From: DASZHJ01 sp035507155
GTDB lineage: Bacteria; Pseudomonadota; Alphaproteobacteria; ATCC43930; CGMCC-115725
Direction: 5' to 3'
Length of the DNA stretch: 64,000 bases
NCBI GenBank assembly: GCA_035507155.1
Contig: DATJOK010000071.1
Location: 7,284-71,283 of the forward strand
Positions within the stretch are counted from its first letter, which is position 1. Each line of letters begins with the position of its first letter. Below the pieces are notes generated by a model. That model was not told the origin of the DNA, did not search any database, and saw nothing but the letters and a program-made list of their open reading frames with translations. Shown here in pieces: positions 1-8,944 of the stretch. A program made the translations under genes and the position numbers.

Positions 1-1
1 T

Positions 2-274
2 ACCTACGACGCGGAGGGCCAGCTTCTCACGGGCTCGCTGATGGATTACCTGCTGCCGACCGCCAGCGACATTCCCGACATGGAGCTCATCCATCTGGAA
101 TCGCCCTCGCCGCTCAACCCGCTCGGCGTCAAGGGCGTGGGCGAGGGTGGGGCGATCGCGCCACCCGCGGCGATCGCCAACGCGATCTGCGACGCGCTCG
201 CGTCCTTCAAGGTAGAGTTCAACCAAACGCCGATCACGCCGGAGCAGATCGTCCGCGCCGCGAAGCAGTTCTAA
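2..274 (+). CDS. Molybdenum hydroxylase large (molybdopterin-binding) subunit, C-terminal fragment
   Basis: The open frame enters from the left edge and ends at TAA 272-274, so only about the last 90 residues are present. They include the segment GSLMDYLLPTA, then IHLESPSPLNPLGVKGVGEGG, which is the characteristic C-terminal region of CoxL/XdhB-type molybdopterin-binding subunits; the Glu in GVGEGG sits at the catalytic Glu position in this family. The protein would hydroxylate a substrate carbon together with FAD and 2Fe-2S subunits that must lie upstream, outside the window. The cupin gene starts 11 nt downstream, so they are probably co-transcribed. The substrate cannot be read from this fragment. 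Confidence 0.85.
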   Translation, partial: TYDAEGQLLTGSLMDYLLPTASDIPDMELIHLESPSPLNPLGVKGVGEGGAIAPPAAIANAICDALASFKVEFNQTPITPEQIVRAAKQF

Positions 275-285
275 GGAGTACGCCC

Positions 286-816
286 ATGTCCGTCGCCCGT
301 CATCCGCGCCCGCCCGAGCTCGAGGGCATGCCGCTGGAGGAGATCGAGCGCCGCTTCGTAGCGCGCTTCCGCGACCGCAAAGCGGACTGGAACGCCTTCG
401 AGGATGCGAAGCACGACGGCTACCGCCGCGCGCAGCACCGCTTCATCGGCGCCGGCGGCTCCGGCAAGCATGGCGATCCCAACGTCATTCCGCCTCGCGG
501 CTTCACCCTCAGCATCATGTTCGTGCCCCCGGGCCAGGGCAATGCCGCCCACACCCACGAGGTGGAGGAGATCTTCTTCGTCCTCCAGGGTCACTTGACC
601 GCCTTCATCGAGGACGAGTCCGGCAGGCGCATCGACATCGTGCTCGGCCCCTGGGAATGCGTCGCCTGCCCGCCGGGCGTCATCCACGGCTACGTCAACA
701 ACAGCCTGGAGCCGGTCTATTTCCAGGTCATGCTCGGCCGCGCCAGGCCCGAGACCATGGGCTACGCCGAGGAGAAGCTCTACCAGGCGCGGAACGATCA
801 CCTGAGGACACCATGA
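286..816 (+). CDS. Cupin-domain protein (176 aa)
   Basis: A single beta-barrel cupin domain occupies about residues 75-160. The first cupin motif appears as GNAAHTHEVEEIFFVLQG, with His, His and Glu as likely metal ligands, and the second as PPGVIHGYVN with the last His. The N-terminal 70 residues are charged and helical. The start is supported by AAGGAG 8 nt upstream of ATG. It follows the molybdenum hydroxylase gene by 11 nt and precedes the PLP enzyme, so it is likely part of the same catabolic unit, perhaps a small dioxygenase, isomerase or sensor. The precise reaction is not predictable. Confidence 0.85.
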   Translation: MSVARHPRPPELEGMPLEEIERRFVARFRDRKADWNAFEDAKHDGYRRAQHRFIGAGGSGKHGDPNVIPPRGFTLSIMFVPPGQGNAAHTHEVEEIFFVLQGHLTAFIEDESGRRIDIVLGPWECVACPPGVIHGYVNNSLEPVYFQVMLGRARPETMGYAEEKLYQARNDHLRTP

Positions 817-860
817 AGGCGGGATGCTAGCTTTCGGCGAGCCACAGCGGGAGACGAGCC

Positions 861-2171
861 ATGGAAGGCAGCGCGGTAGGGCACGATCAGGCGGAGCTCT
901 GGACGCGGGCGCGCCGCCATCTCCTGCAGTTCGGCGGCAAGTTCGTCGATTTCGTGCCGGTGTGGGCGGAGGGCGCCTTCCTCTACGACGCGGGCGGCCG
1001 CCGCGTGCTCGATTTCACCTCCGGCCAGATGAGCGCGATCCTCGGCCATTGCCATCCTGAGATCGTCGCGGTGGTGCGCGAGCAGGTGAGCCGGCTCGAT
1101 CATCTCTTCTCCTCGATGGTGAGCAAGCCGGTGATCGATCTCGCCTCGGCGCTGGCGCGGCTGGTGCCGGAGCTGCCGAAGGCGATGCTGCTCTCCACCG
1201 GCGGCGAGGCCAATGAGGCCGCGATCAAGATCGCGAAGCTGGTGACCGGCGGCTGGGAGGTGGTGGGCTTCGCTCAGTCCTGGCACGGCATGACCGGCGC
1301 CGCCGCTTCTGCGACCTACAAGGCGGGTCGCCGCGGCTATGGGCCGATGGCGGTGGGCTCCTTCGCAATCCCGGCTCCGAGCAGCTATAAGCCGCGCTTC
1401 CCCGGCATTGACTGGCGCGCCGAGCTCGACGACGCCTTCAACCTCCTCGACCGCCAGAGCACCGGCAATCTCGCCGCCTTCATCGCCGAGCCGGTGCTGA
1501 GCAGCGGCGGCATCATCGAGCTGCCGCTGGGCTATCTCGCCGCCCTCAAGCAGAAATGCCGCGAGCGCGGCATGCTCCTGATTCTCGACGAGGCGCAGAC
1601 CGGCATGGGCCGCACCGGCACCCTATTCGCCTTCGAGCGCGACGGCGTGACACCCGACATTCTCGTGCTGTCGAAGACGCTGGGCGCCGGATTGCCGCTC
1701 TCGGCGGTGATGGTCGGCGACGAGATCGCCAGGACCTGCGACGAGCGCGGCTTCCTCTTCTACACCACCCACGTCAACGATCCGCTGCCGGCGGCAGTGG
1801 GCGCCAAGGTGATCGAGATCGTCGAGCGCGATGGGCTCGCGGCGCGCGCCAAGGAGATGGGGACGCGGCTCAAGAACGGGCTCCTCGAGCTGCAGCGGAA
1901 ATATCCCTGCATCGGCGACGTGCGCGGCCGCGGGCTGCTGCTCGGTCTCGAATTCGCACCGACCGAGGGCAAGTCGCATGCCTCCGCCCAGGAGCTCTCC
2001 GACAAGGTGACCGACGCGGCGCTCCGGTTGGGCCTCAGCGCCAACATCGTTCGCGCCGGCGCCTCCGCCGGCGTGATGCGCATCGCGCCGCCGCTCACCG
2101 TGAGCGCCGCCGAGATCGACCTCGGCCTGGAGATGCTCGGCGCCGCGCTCGCGGAGACGGTGAGAGACTAA
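861..2171 (+). CDS. dgdA: 2,2-dialkylglycine decarboxylase (class III PLP aminotransferase)
   Basis: The 436-aa protein is a fold-type I class III aminotransferase. Several blocks closely match the well-known Burkholderia 2,2-dialkylglycine decarboxylase: DFTSGQMSAILGHCHPEIV near residue 51, GFAQSWHGMTGAAASATY near 136, and LILDEAQTG near 240 with the pyridine-N Asp243. The PLP lysine is Lys272 in SKTLGAG. The enzyme couples oxidative decarboxylation of dialkylglycines such as 2-aminoisobutyrate to transamination of pyruvate. GGAG lies 7 nt before the ATG. The stop codon overlaps the convergent permease gene by 4 nt. No DgdR-type regulator is adjacent. A related class III aminotransferase with another substrate is possible. 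Confidence 0.85.
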   Translation: MEGSAVGHDQAELWTRARRHLLQFGGKFVDFVPVWAEGAFLYDAGGRRVLDFTSGQMSAILGHCHPEIVAVVREQVSRLDHLFSSMVSKPVIDLASALARLVPELPKAMLLSTGGEANEAAIKIAKLVTGGWEVVGFAQSWHGMTGAAASATYKAGRRGYGPMAVGSFAIPAPSSYKPRFPGIDWRAELDDAFNLLDRQSTGNLAAFIAEPVLSSGGIIELPLGYLAALKQKCRERGMLLILDEAQTGMGRTGTLFAFERDGVTPDILVLSKTLGAGLPLSAVMVGDEIARTCDERGFLFYTTHVNDPLPAAVGAKVIEIVERDGLAARAKEMGTRLKNGLLELQRKYPCIGDVRGRGLLLGLEFAPTEGKSHASAQELSDKVTDAALRLGLSANIVRAGASAGVMRIAPPLTVSAAEIDLGLEMLGAALAETVRD

Positions 2172-3742
2172 TCTCCCTCGCTGATCACCGCTGGAGCCGT
2201 CGCGGGGGCGGCATACTCCACCGCGAAGCAGATCGCGGCGACCAGCAGATAGCCCAGCGAGACCGTCGGCGAGGCGGCGATGCCGAGGGACTCGCCATGG
2301 ATCAGGCCGAAGAAGGCGAGGATCGCCCCGGCAAGCGCGTAGACGCCGGCCCAGCGGAATTTTCGATCGATGATGAAGGCGGCGATGGCGCCCAAGATGA
2401 GGCCGGCGAGGATCGCGCCGCCGCCCAGCAGCTGCATGCCGCGATAGACGACGCCGACGCCCATCAGCTTCGCCATGCCGAGCTTCTCCGCCGAGGTGCC
2501 GGCGGCGGCGAGCGCGCCGTCTACCTGGGTCTGCGCCCAGGCGGCGATGTTGGGGATCATCGCCAGCATCACCGCGGGCGCGTGGGAGGCGGGCGTCGTC
2601 TGGAAGGCCTGGGCGCCGATGACGAGGCCGATATAGAGCAGGATCGGCAGGATGGCGGCGAGCGGCACCACCGCCAGCAGCATCGCGGTCAGGCCCAGGA
2701 AGCAGACACCGGCGATCACCACGCCGGTCGCCAGCGAATAGCCGATGCGGCCACCGACCGCCTTCCACCCGGGATGGCCGATATAGACCGCGGGCGGGAA
2801 GGGACTGCCGAGGAAGGAGCCGACGATGGCGCCGATGCCGTCGGCGAGCAGGATCTGGCGGAGGTTGTAGCTGTCGCCGGCGGCGGCGGCGCTCTCCACG
2901 TTGTTCATGCCCTCGGTGAAATTGTAGATGCCGAGGGGGATCGCGGTGACCAGCAGCGGGCCGATGTTGCCGAGGCCGGCGAAGACGTCGCCGCTGGGGA
3001 CCGGGAGGCGCAGGCCGAACTGGTTGAGCGACGCTACTACCGCCGCCGGCTGCATGTAGTCGCTCAGATGGAAGGCGGTGGCGAGCCAGCCGATCGCGGT
3101 GCCGACCACCACCGCCAGCAGCCCGCCGGGCAGGCCCCAGGGCAGCCGCACATTGGCGGTCCAGCTGATCAGCACGATGGCGAGCGACAGGAAGGCGATC
3201 CACGGCACCTCCCAGCTCTGGAAGCTCGGCCGCATGGAGATGAAGGCGATGGAGACGCCGGCGAGCGTCCCCAGCATTGCGGCGCGCGGCGTGTATTTGC
3301 GGATGGTGGGGCCGACGAAGGCGCCCAGCAGGACGATGAGGCCGATGATGAAGCACCAGGCGAGGCCGGCGCGCCAGGCGAGCAGCGGATCCTTGGTCTT
3401 GAGATAGACCGGCAGCATGATCAGAAAGACGACGATGAACATGTGCGGCACGCTCGGCCCATAGGGCATCGCCGTCACGTCGGAGCGGCGCTCGCCCTTC
3501 GAGAGCTGCACCGCGAGGAACGCGTAGAACAGATTCCCGAGCGGCAACGCGATGCCGAGCGCCGGCAGGATGCGGCCATAGACGACACCGTCGGGCAGCT
3601 GCACCACGCCGAGGCAGAGCCCGGTCAGCACGATCAGGTTGAGGATGACATTGGTGAAGAGGCCGAAGAAGGCATTCCAGTCTCCCGGCACCCACCAGCG
3701 CACCGCGTAGTCAGCCGCCCCCGTCACTGTTGCGGTCGTCAT
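2168..3742 (-). CDS. NCS2-like (xanthine/uracil family) permease
   Basis: The 524-aa protein has roughly a dozen strongly hydrophobic segments separated by short loops, and a conserved-looking MPYGPS segment after the second helix, in keeping with xanthine/uracil/vitamin C-type permeases of the inner membrane. Its start is supported by AGGGGA 6 nt upstream of ATG. It is the last gene of the minus-strand operon headed by the solute-binding protein at 11586, following the isochorismatase-family gene by 19 nt. That position suggests it moves a purine, pyrimidine or ureide handled by the neighbouring amidohydrolases. Family assignment is fairly good; substrate is inference. Confidence 0.65.
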   Translation of the reverse strand: MTTATVTGAADYAVRWWVPGDWNAFFGLFTNVILNLIVLTGLCLGVVQLPDGVVYGRILPALGIALPLGNLFYAFLAVQLSKGERRSDVTAMPYGPSVPHMFIVVFLIMLPVYLKTKDPLLAWRAGLAWCFIIGLIVLLGAFVGPTIRKYTPRAAMLGTLAGVSIAFISMRPSFQSWEVPWIAFLSLAIVLISWTANVRLPWGLPGGLLAVVVGTAIGWLATAFHLSDYMQPAAVVASLNQFGLRLPVPSGDVFAGLGNIGPLLVTAIPLGIYNFTEGMNNVESAAAAGDSYNLRQILLADGIGAIVGSFLGSPFPPAVYIGHPGWKAVGGRIGYSLATGVVIAGVCFLGLTAMLLAVVPLAAILPILLYIGLVIGAQAFQTTPASHAPAVMLAMIPNIAAWAQTQVDGALAAAGTSAEKLGMAKLMGVGVVYRGMQLLGGGAILAGLILGAIAAFIIDRKFRWAGVYALAGAILAFFGLIHGESLGIAASPTVSLGYLLVAAICFAVEYAAPATAPAVISEGD

Positions 3743-3761
3743 CGCCTGTCCCCTCTTTTGA

Positions 3762-4427
3762 TTATGTTCCCAGACTTTCCAGCAGCTGACGCGAGCTCCC
3801 CACCCAGCCGAAGATGCCGCCCTGCGCCTTCACCATGGCGAGCGCCGCCGCGTGGAATTCGGGAAAATACGAGGCGACGCAGTCCTCCAGCACGAGGCAG
3901 TCGTAGCCGCGATCATTCGCCTCGCGCACGGTGGTGTTGACGCAGACCTCCGTCGTGACGCCGCAGACGATGAGCTGCTTGATGCCGCGGTTGCGCAGCA
4001 TTGGCTCCAGATCGGTGGCGTAGAAGGCGCCCTTGCCGGGCTTGTCCACCACCGGCTCGCCCGCGATCGGGGCAAGCTCGCTGATGATGCCGTGGCCCTT
4101 CTCGCCATGGACGAGGATGCGGCCCATCGGCCCCATGTCGCCGATGCCGACCTTGAGCTTGCCGCGCCGCTTCTTCGCCGGCGGCAGGTCGGAGAGATCC
4201 GGGCGATGGCCCTCGCGGGTGTGCACGACGAAGAGGCCGAGCTTGCGCGCCGCCGCCAGCACCGCGGCGGTCGGCTCGATGGCGCGGCGAAGCTTCGAGA
4301 CGTCGTTGCCGAGCGCGGCGCCGAAGCCGCCGGGCTCGACGAAGTCGCGCTGCATGTCGATGATCATGAGCGCGGCGGTCGCCGGCTCATACTCGAAGGG
4401 ATAGGGCTCCGCCGCTACTTCCGGCAT
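3762..4427 (-). CDS. Isochorismatase-family cysteine amidohydrolase (biuret hydrolase-like)
   Basis: This 221-aa cysteine hydrolase keeps the Asp-Lys-Cys triad of the family: Asp24 in IIDMQRDF, Lys in PGKGAFYATD, and Cys in CGVTTEVCVNTT. The latter motif is shared with biuret, ureidoacrylate and N-carbamoyl amide hydrolases. An upstream in-frame ATG at 4487 exists, but the ATG at 4427 has GGAG 6 nt before it and is preferred. Next to AtzE/AtzG it plausibly removes ammonia from biuret or another ureide to feed allophanate to AtzF. The specificity within the family is inferred from context only. Confidence 0.85.
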   Translation of the reverse strand: MPEVAAEPYPFEYEPATAALMIIDMQRDFVEPGGFGAALGNDVSKLRRAIEPTAAVLAAARKLGLFVVHTREGHRPDLSDLPPAKKRRGKLKVGIGDMGPMGRILVHGEKGHGIISELAPIAGEPVVDKPGKGAFYATDLEPMLRNRGIKQLIVCGVTTEVCVNTTVREANDRGYDCLVLEDCVASYFPEFHAAALAMVKAQGGIFGWVGSSRQLLESLGT

Positions 4428-4510
4428 AGGCATCTCCGCCGAAGGGATCGGGCCTCTGCGGCGAGCACACGCAAATCCTCGCCGCATCCTCGCCCGCGGC
4501 GATGCAATAG

Positions 4511-5905
4511 TCAGGCCAGCGCCGGAACCGGAGAAGCGACGATGCCGGCCTGCTCCAGCGCATGGGCGACGCGCAGCGCCAGCGCCTCCTTCCAGGGCGC
4601 GGCGATGATCTGCACGCCGATCGGCAGCGGTCCGAGCCCGTGCACCGGCACCGCCACGACAGGGAGGCCGATGAAGGAGATCGGCTGGGTGAACATGCCC
4701 ATGTTGGGACGCACGGCCACCTCGGCGCCGCCGATGCGTATCGTTTCCTGGCCGATGAGGGTGGCAGGACAGGGTGTCGCCGGGGCGAGGATGATGTCGG
4801 AGGCCGCGAAGAGCTCCAGCACCCGGGCTCGGTACCAGCGGCGGAAGCGCTGCGCCTGCACCGCCCAGGCGGCGGGAATGAGCGCGCCCGCGAGCAGGCG
4901 ATCGCGCGTCGCGGGATCGAAATCCTGCGCGCGCTTCATGAGATCGGGTAGATGGAGGTTGGCGCCCTCCGACGCCGAGATCACGAAGGCGGCGGCGCGC
5001 GCCCGGGCGGCTTCCGGCACGACGATCTCGCGCTTGGCGCCGAGCGCCGTTGCCACCTTTGCCACCGCCTGCTGCGCCTGCTCCGTATTCTCGGGCGCGA
5101 AATGGCCGCGGGCGATCGCGAGGCGAAGCCCATCAGCGCCGCGCGCGAGCTCCGGCAGGGCTGGCTCGATCGGGCCCTCGCGGCAGACGGGGTCGTGCGG
5201 ATCGGAGCCCTGCAGCGCGTCGTAGCAGAGGGCGAGATCGCCGACCGAGCGGGCGAAGGGACCGATGTGGTCAAGGCTCGCGACGAAGGGCCGCGTGCCG
5301 GCGCGGCTCAGCCGGCCATAGGTCGGCTTCAGGCCGAAGATCCCGCAGAGCGAGGCCGGCACGCGGATCGAGCCGTTGGTGTCGGAGCCGAGGGTGAGCG
5401 GCACCAGTCCGCCGGCCACCGCCGCCGCCGAGCCGCCCGAGGAGCCGCCGGCGATCCGCTGGAGGTCGTGCGGGTTGTGCGCGGGTCCATAGTGGGCGTT
5501 CTCGGTGGTGAAGCCGTAGGCATATTCGTCCATGTTGAGGGCGCCCAGCAGCACCGCGCCCGCCTCCCTGAGCCGCCGCACCGCGGTCGCGTCGCGCGCC
5601 GCCGGCGGATTCTCGGCGTCGATCTTGGAGCCGGCGATGGTGGTGACACCGCTGATGTCGAAGAGGTTTTTGACCGCGACCGGAACGCCGGCAAGAGCGC
5701 CGGGATCCTCGCCCCGGGCCCGCTTGGCGTCGACCGTCCGGGCTTCGGCGAGTGCCCGTTCGGCAGTCACTTTGGTGAAGCTGTTGAGTTTGGCGTCGAC
5801 CCCGGCAATGCGGGCGAGCGCCTGCTCGGCGATCTCGACCGCGCTGGCGTCGCCGGACCGGACGGCGGCGGCGATTTCCCGCGCGCTCGCGGTTGGCCCG
5901 ATCAT
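4511..5905 (-). CDS. atzE: AtzE-family amidohydrolase (1-carboxybiuret hydrolase catalytic subunit)
   Basis: The 464-aa protein is an amidase-signature enzyme. The Ser-cisSer-Lys triad is visible as Lys79 (VAVKN), Ser155 (IAGGSSGGS) and Ser179 (SDTNGSIR), with the usual 24-residue spacing between the two serines. It overlaps the small atzG gene by an ATGA junction, exactly the arrangement of the AtzE-AtzG heterotetramer known from cyanuric acid breakdown, where it hydrolyses 1-carboxybiuret to allophanate. The equivalent HpxXY pair in Klebsiella is tied to oxalurate, so the true substrate could be a purine-derived ureide. It could also be an ordinary GatA-like amidase, but the atzG partner argues against that. 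Confidence 0.88.
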   Translation of the reverse strand: MIGPTASAREIAAAVRSGDASAVEIAEQALARIAGVDAKLNSFTKVTAERALAEARTVDAKRARGEDPGALAGVPVAVKNLFDISGVTTIAGSKIDAENPPAARDATAVRRLREAGAVLLGALNMDEYAYGFTTENAHYGPAHNPHDLQRIAGGSSGGSAAAVAGGLVPLTLGSDTNGSIRVPASLCGIFGLKPTYGRLSRAGTRPFVASLDHIGPFARSVGDLALCYDALQGSDPHDPVCREGPIEPALPELARGADGLRLAIARGHFAPENTEQAQQAVAKVATALGAKREIVVPEAARARAAAFVISASEGANLHLPDLMKRAQDFDPATRDRLLAGALIPAAWAVQAQRFRRWYRARVLELFAASDIILAPATPCPATLIGQETIRIGGAEVAVRPNMGMFTQPISFIGLPVVAVPVHGLGPLPIGVQIIAAPWKEALALRVAHALEQAGIVASPVPALA

Positions 5906-6087
5906 GGCCGGAAGACTGGCGCCGGCTCATCCTCGTCGGCGAGCGGGAATTCCATCACCAGCTGGGCGAGGGCGCCGATGCGTTCCATGTTGAGGATCAC
6001 GCCGGGCCGATGCGCCGGCGCGATCTCGAGACCTATGCAGCCGGACGCGGCGTCCACGAAGACGGCGACGTCGAAACGGTCGTCCAT
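5902..6087 (-). CDS. atzG: AtzG/HpxX-type small subunit (DUF4089)
   Basis: A 61-aa protein ending in FPLADEDEPAPVFRP, the signature tail of DUF4089 small subunits that wrap around and stabilise AtzE-family amidases. A strong Shine-Dalgarno GAGGAG lies 4 nt before the ATG at 6087. Its stop overlaps the atzE start (ATGA), implying coupled translation and fixed stoichiometry. Because such small subunits are easily missed, its presence is the best evidence that the partner is a true AtzE rather than a generic amidase. It is preceded by the last ATPase gene of the transporter at a 15-nt gap. Confidence 0.85.
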   Translation of the reverse strand: MDDRFDVAVFVDAASGCIGLEIAPAHRPGVILNMERIGALAQLVMEFPLADEDEPAPVFRP

Positions 6088-6102
6088 GGCTCCTCCTCTC
6101 GA

Positions 6103-7137
6103 TCAGGTGCCGACGCTCGCGAGAGCGGCGGCGGCGCGGCTTTCATGGCGCTCTGCAAAGTGGCATGCAACGGCGCGCCTGTCGCCCCAGGAAACGAGAT
6201 CGGGCATGGCTTCCGCGCAGCGCGGCTGGCCCAAGGGACAGCGGCCGTAGAAGCGGCAGGTGTTGGGATCGGGATCGATGGGGCTCAGCGGCTCGCCGGG
6301 GAGCGCAAGGCGCGGCCGACGCGCGCCCACTGCCAGCACCGGGATCGCCGCGACGAGGGCTGCCGTATAGGGGTGCGCCGGCGCCGCGAACACCTCGGCG
6401 GTGGGACCGGCCTCGACGATCTTGCCGGAGTACATGACGATGACGCGGTCGCAGAGCAGGCGCACCACGTTGAGATCGTGGCTGACGAAGATGTAGCTGA
6501 GGCCGAGGCGCCGCTTCAGATCGTCGAGGAGGCGCAGGATCAGCACCTGGACGGAGACGTCGAGCGCCGAAGTGGGCTCGTCGAGGATCAGAAGCCGGGG
6601 CTCGACGGCGATCGCCCGGGCGATGCCGACGCGGGCTTTCTGGCCGCCGGAGAGCTGATGCGGGAAGCGGCCCAGCAGCTCCGGCGCGAGGCCGCAGAGC
6701 TGCGCCAGCTCCTCCACCCGTGTCTGCAACCCTTCGCCACTCAGCTTGCGGAGCCGGCGCAGCGGATCGGCGATGGCGGCGAAGGCGGTGAAGCGCGGGT
6801 TGAGCGAGTCCGTCGGATCCTGGAACACCATCTGGATCCGCGACCGCTCGGCCGCGCGTCCGAAGCCGCGGGCGGGGATGGCGCCGATATCGCGCCCCTC
6901 GAAGAGGATGCGGCCGTCGCTAGGGTCGATGAGGCGGGCGATCACCCGGGCGAGGGTCGACTTGCCGCAGCCGCTCTCGCCCACCAGTCCCAGCGTCTCG
7001 CCTTCGGCGAGGGTGAAGCTGACCTGGTCGACCGCGTGGAGCTGGGCGGGCGTCCGGCCCGGCCGCCACCAGCCGCCGGCCGCTCCCTTCACCGGGAAGC
7101 GGCGCGCGAGGTCGCGGATGTCGAGGAGCGCGCTCAT
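6103..7137 (-). CDS. Dipeptide/oligopeptide-type ABC transporter ATPase (DppF/OppF-like)
   Basis: The 344-aa ATPase carries a Walker A motif GESGCGKST, the ABC signature LSGGQKARVGIARA, Walker B LLILDEPTSALD and switch His in SHDL. The C-terminal oligopeptide-transporter extension has the CRFYGRCP cysteine cluster that in DppD/F relatives can bind an Fe-S cluster. It works with the preceding ATPase on the cytoplasmic face of the permease pair 8099-9954. The start overlaps the stop of the upstream ATPase (ATGA). The signature reads SGGQK rather than the common SGGQRQR, a mild deviation. Confidence 0.93.
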   Translation of the reverse strand: MSALLDIRDLARRFPVKGAAGGWWRPGRTPAQLHAVDQVSFTLAEGETLGLVGESGCGKSTLARVIARLIDPSDGRILFEGRDIGAIPARGFGRAAERSRIQMVFQDPTDSLNPRFTAFAAIADPLRRLRKLSGEGLQTRVEELAQLCGLAPELLGRFPHQLSGGQKARVGIARAIAVEPRLLILDEPTSALDVSVQVLILRLLDDLKRRLGLSYIFVSHDLNVVRLLCDRVIVMYSGKIVEAGPTAEVFAAPAHPYTAALVAAIPVLAVGARRPRLALPGEPLSPIDPDPNTCRFYGRCPLGQPRCAEAMPDLVSWGDRRAVACHFAERHESRAAAALASVGT

Positions 7138-8102
7138 AGCGGGTGATGACAGGCGACCATGTGGCCTGCCGCGATCGCGATCCGGGGCAAGTGCTCCTCG
7201 CAGTGAAGATCGCGGCGGTCGCAGCGGGCGCTGAAGCGGCAGGGCGGCAGATTGGCGCTGCGGAGATCAGGCAGCCCGCCCGGGATCGCCGTGAGATTGC
7301 GCAGGCTGCCGGTCGGCCGTGGCGTCGCCGCGATCAGGCTTCGCGTATAGGGATGCCGCGGATGCGCCAGCAGCTCGGCGGTGGGCGCGCATTCCACGAT
7401 GTGGCCCGCATGCATGACGGCAATGCGGTCCGCCTGCTCCGAAGCGAGGCCGAGGTCGTGGGTGATCAGCAGGGTCGCCATCTCGCGGGAGCGGGCGAGC
7501 TCACCGATCAGGTCCATGATCACCGCCTGGGTGGTGACGTCGAGGCCGGTGGTGATCTCGTCGGCGATCAGCAGCGCGGGCGAGCAGGCGAGCGCGATGG
7601 CGATCATCACCCGCTGGCACATGCCGCCGGAGAGCTCGAAGGGATAGGCCCGTGCCCGTCGCTCGGGATCGGGGATCTTCACCTGCGCCAGCAGCTCGAT
7701 GGCCCTGGCCGCCGCCTGCGCCGGCAGTACATTGGCGTGGCGCAGCAGCACGTCGGCGAGCTGCTTGCCGACGGCGCGGATCGGGTTCAGCGCGGTGCGC
7801 GGGTTCTGGAACACCATGGCGAGCTCGCGCCCGCGCATCTCCTGCAGGTCGCGCTCGGCGGTGGCGAGGAGGTCGAGGCCGCCGAAGGCGATGCCGCCGG
7901 CGGTGATCCGCGCGGCGGGGTCGAGGATCCCCATGACGGCAAAGGCGGTGACCGACTTGCCGGAGCCGCTCTCCCCCACGAGCGCTAGCGTCTCGCCGCG
8001 GCCGATCTCGAAGCTCACGCGATCGAGGGCGCGCACGGTGCCGGATCGGGTGCGGAACTCGACCGAGAGGTCGGTCACGGCGAGGAGCGGGACGGCGCTC
8101 AT
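7134..8102 (-). CDS. Dipeptide/oligopeptide-type ABC transporter ATPase (DppD/OppD-like)
   Basis: The 322-aa ATPase begins at ATG 8102, which overlaps the stop of the upstream permease gene as ATGA. It contains Walker A GESGSGKSV, the signature LSGGMCQRVMIAIAL, Walker B LLIADEITTGLD and the DppD-type C-terminal CRFSARCD motif. In Walker B the usual EPT is EIT, so the catalytic Glu is kept while Pro is lost. It should pair with the DppF-like ATPase downstream to energise import. An upstream open frame exists through the permease gene but is not coding. Confidence 0.93.
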   Translation of the reverse strand: MSAVPLLAVTDLSVEFRTRSGTVRALDRVSFEIGRGETLALVGESGSGKSVTAFAVMGILDPAARITAGGIAFGGLDLLATAERDLQEMRGRELAMVFQNPRTALNPIRAVGKQLADVLLRHANVLPAQAAARAIELLAQVKIPDPERRARAYPFELSGGMCQRVMIAIALACSPALLIADEITTGLDVTTQAVIMDLIGELARSREMATLLITHDLGLASEQADRIAVMHAGHIVECAPTAELLAHPRHPYTRSLIAATPRPTGSLRNLTAIPGGLPDLRSANLPPCRFSARCDRRDLHCEEHLPRIAIAAGHMVACHHPL

Positions 8103-8944
8103 GTGCGCTTCCGCGGGTCGACGATGTCGCGGAGCCCGTCCCCCAGCAGGTTGAAGCAGAACACGGCGGCCATCAGGACGAGGCCGGGGAAGAGCGCCAC
8201 CCACCATTCGCCGGATACGATGAAGCTCGCGCCCTCCGCCACCATGATGCCCCACTCGGCGGTGGGCGGCCGCACGCCGAGGCCGATGAAGGAGAGGCCG
8301 GCGGCGTTCAGGATCGCGTAGCCGAGGGTGAGCGAGATCTGCACCACCATAATCGGCATGATGTTGGGAAGGATCTGCGCGAGCAGGATGCGCCCTTCGC
8401 CGTTGCCGGAGAGCCGCGCCGCCTCCACGAAGCCCGCATCGCGGCGGATGTTGGCCTCGGCGCGAGCGACGCGGGCGTAGATCGGCAGGTTGATGATGGC
8501 GGTGGCGTAGACGATGTTGGCGACCGTGTTGCCGAGGGCGGCGACGATCCCCATCGCCAGCACGAAGAGCGGAAATGCCATGATGGTGTCGACGAGACGG
8601 CCCACCACGCGGTCGGACCAGCCGCCAAAATAGCCGGCGGCGATCCCCATCAGCGTGCCCAGCGCGAAGGCGAGCACGACCGAGACGATGGCGATGCCGA
8701 AGTCGAGCCGCGTCGCCACCAGGATGCGGCTCAGGATGTCGCGACCGAGCTGGTCGGTGCCGAACCAATGCGCGGCGTCCGGCGGATGCAGCGCCTGGGC
8801 AGTGTCGCTCGCCAGCGGGTCGAAGGGCGCGATCACCGGTCCGACGAGCGCCAGCAGGAGCAGCAGCAAGAAGAAAGCCGCGGCGCCGCCGGTCACGGGA
8901 TTCTCCCGCAGCACGTGGCGGGCATGACGGAGAAGCGCGCTCAC
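8099..8944 (-). CDS. ABC transporter permease (DppC/OppC-like)
   Basis: The 281-aa inner-membrane protein starts at GTG 8944, inside the stop of the preceding permease gene (GTGA overlap). After an N-terminal helix near residues 15-35 it shows the DppC hallmark HWFGTDQLGRDILSR, then about five more helices and the EAA loop EAARLSGNGEGRILLAQILPN that docks the ATPases. It forms a heterodimer with the DppB-like protein encoded upstream. Length and topology are normal for the family. Confidence 0.92.
   Translation of the reverse strand: MSALLRHARHVLRENPVTGGAAAFFLLLLLLALVGPVIAPFDPLASDTAQALHPPDAAHWFGTDQLGRDILSRILVATRLDFGIAIVSVVLAFALGTLMGIAAGYFGGWSDRVVGRLVDTIMAFPLFVLAMGIVAALGNTVANIVYATAIINLPIYARVARAEANIRRDAGFVEAARLSGNGEGRILLAQILPNIMPIMVVQISLTLGYAILNAAGLSFIGLGVRPPTAEWGIMVAEGASFIVSGEWWVALFPGLVLMAAVFCFNLLGDGLRDIVDPRKRT

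Noticed and set aside
1556..3940. Long plus-strand frame opposite the NCS2-like permease
   Set aside because: It has low-complexity Arg/Asp/Gly composition and no domain, and overlaps two well-supported genes.
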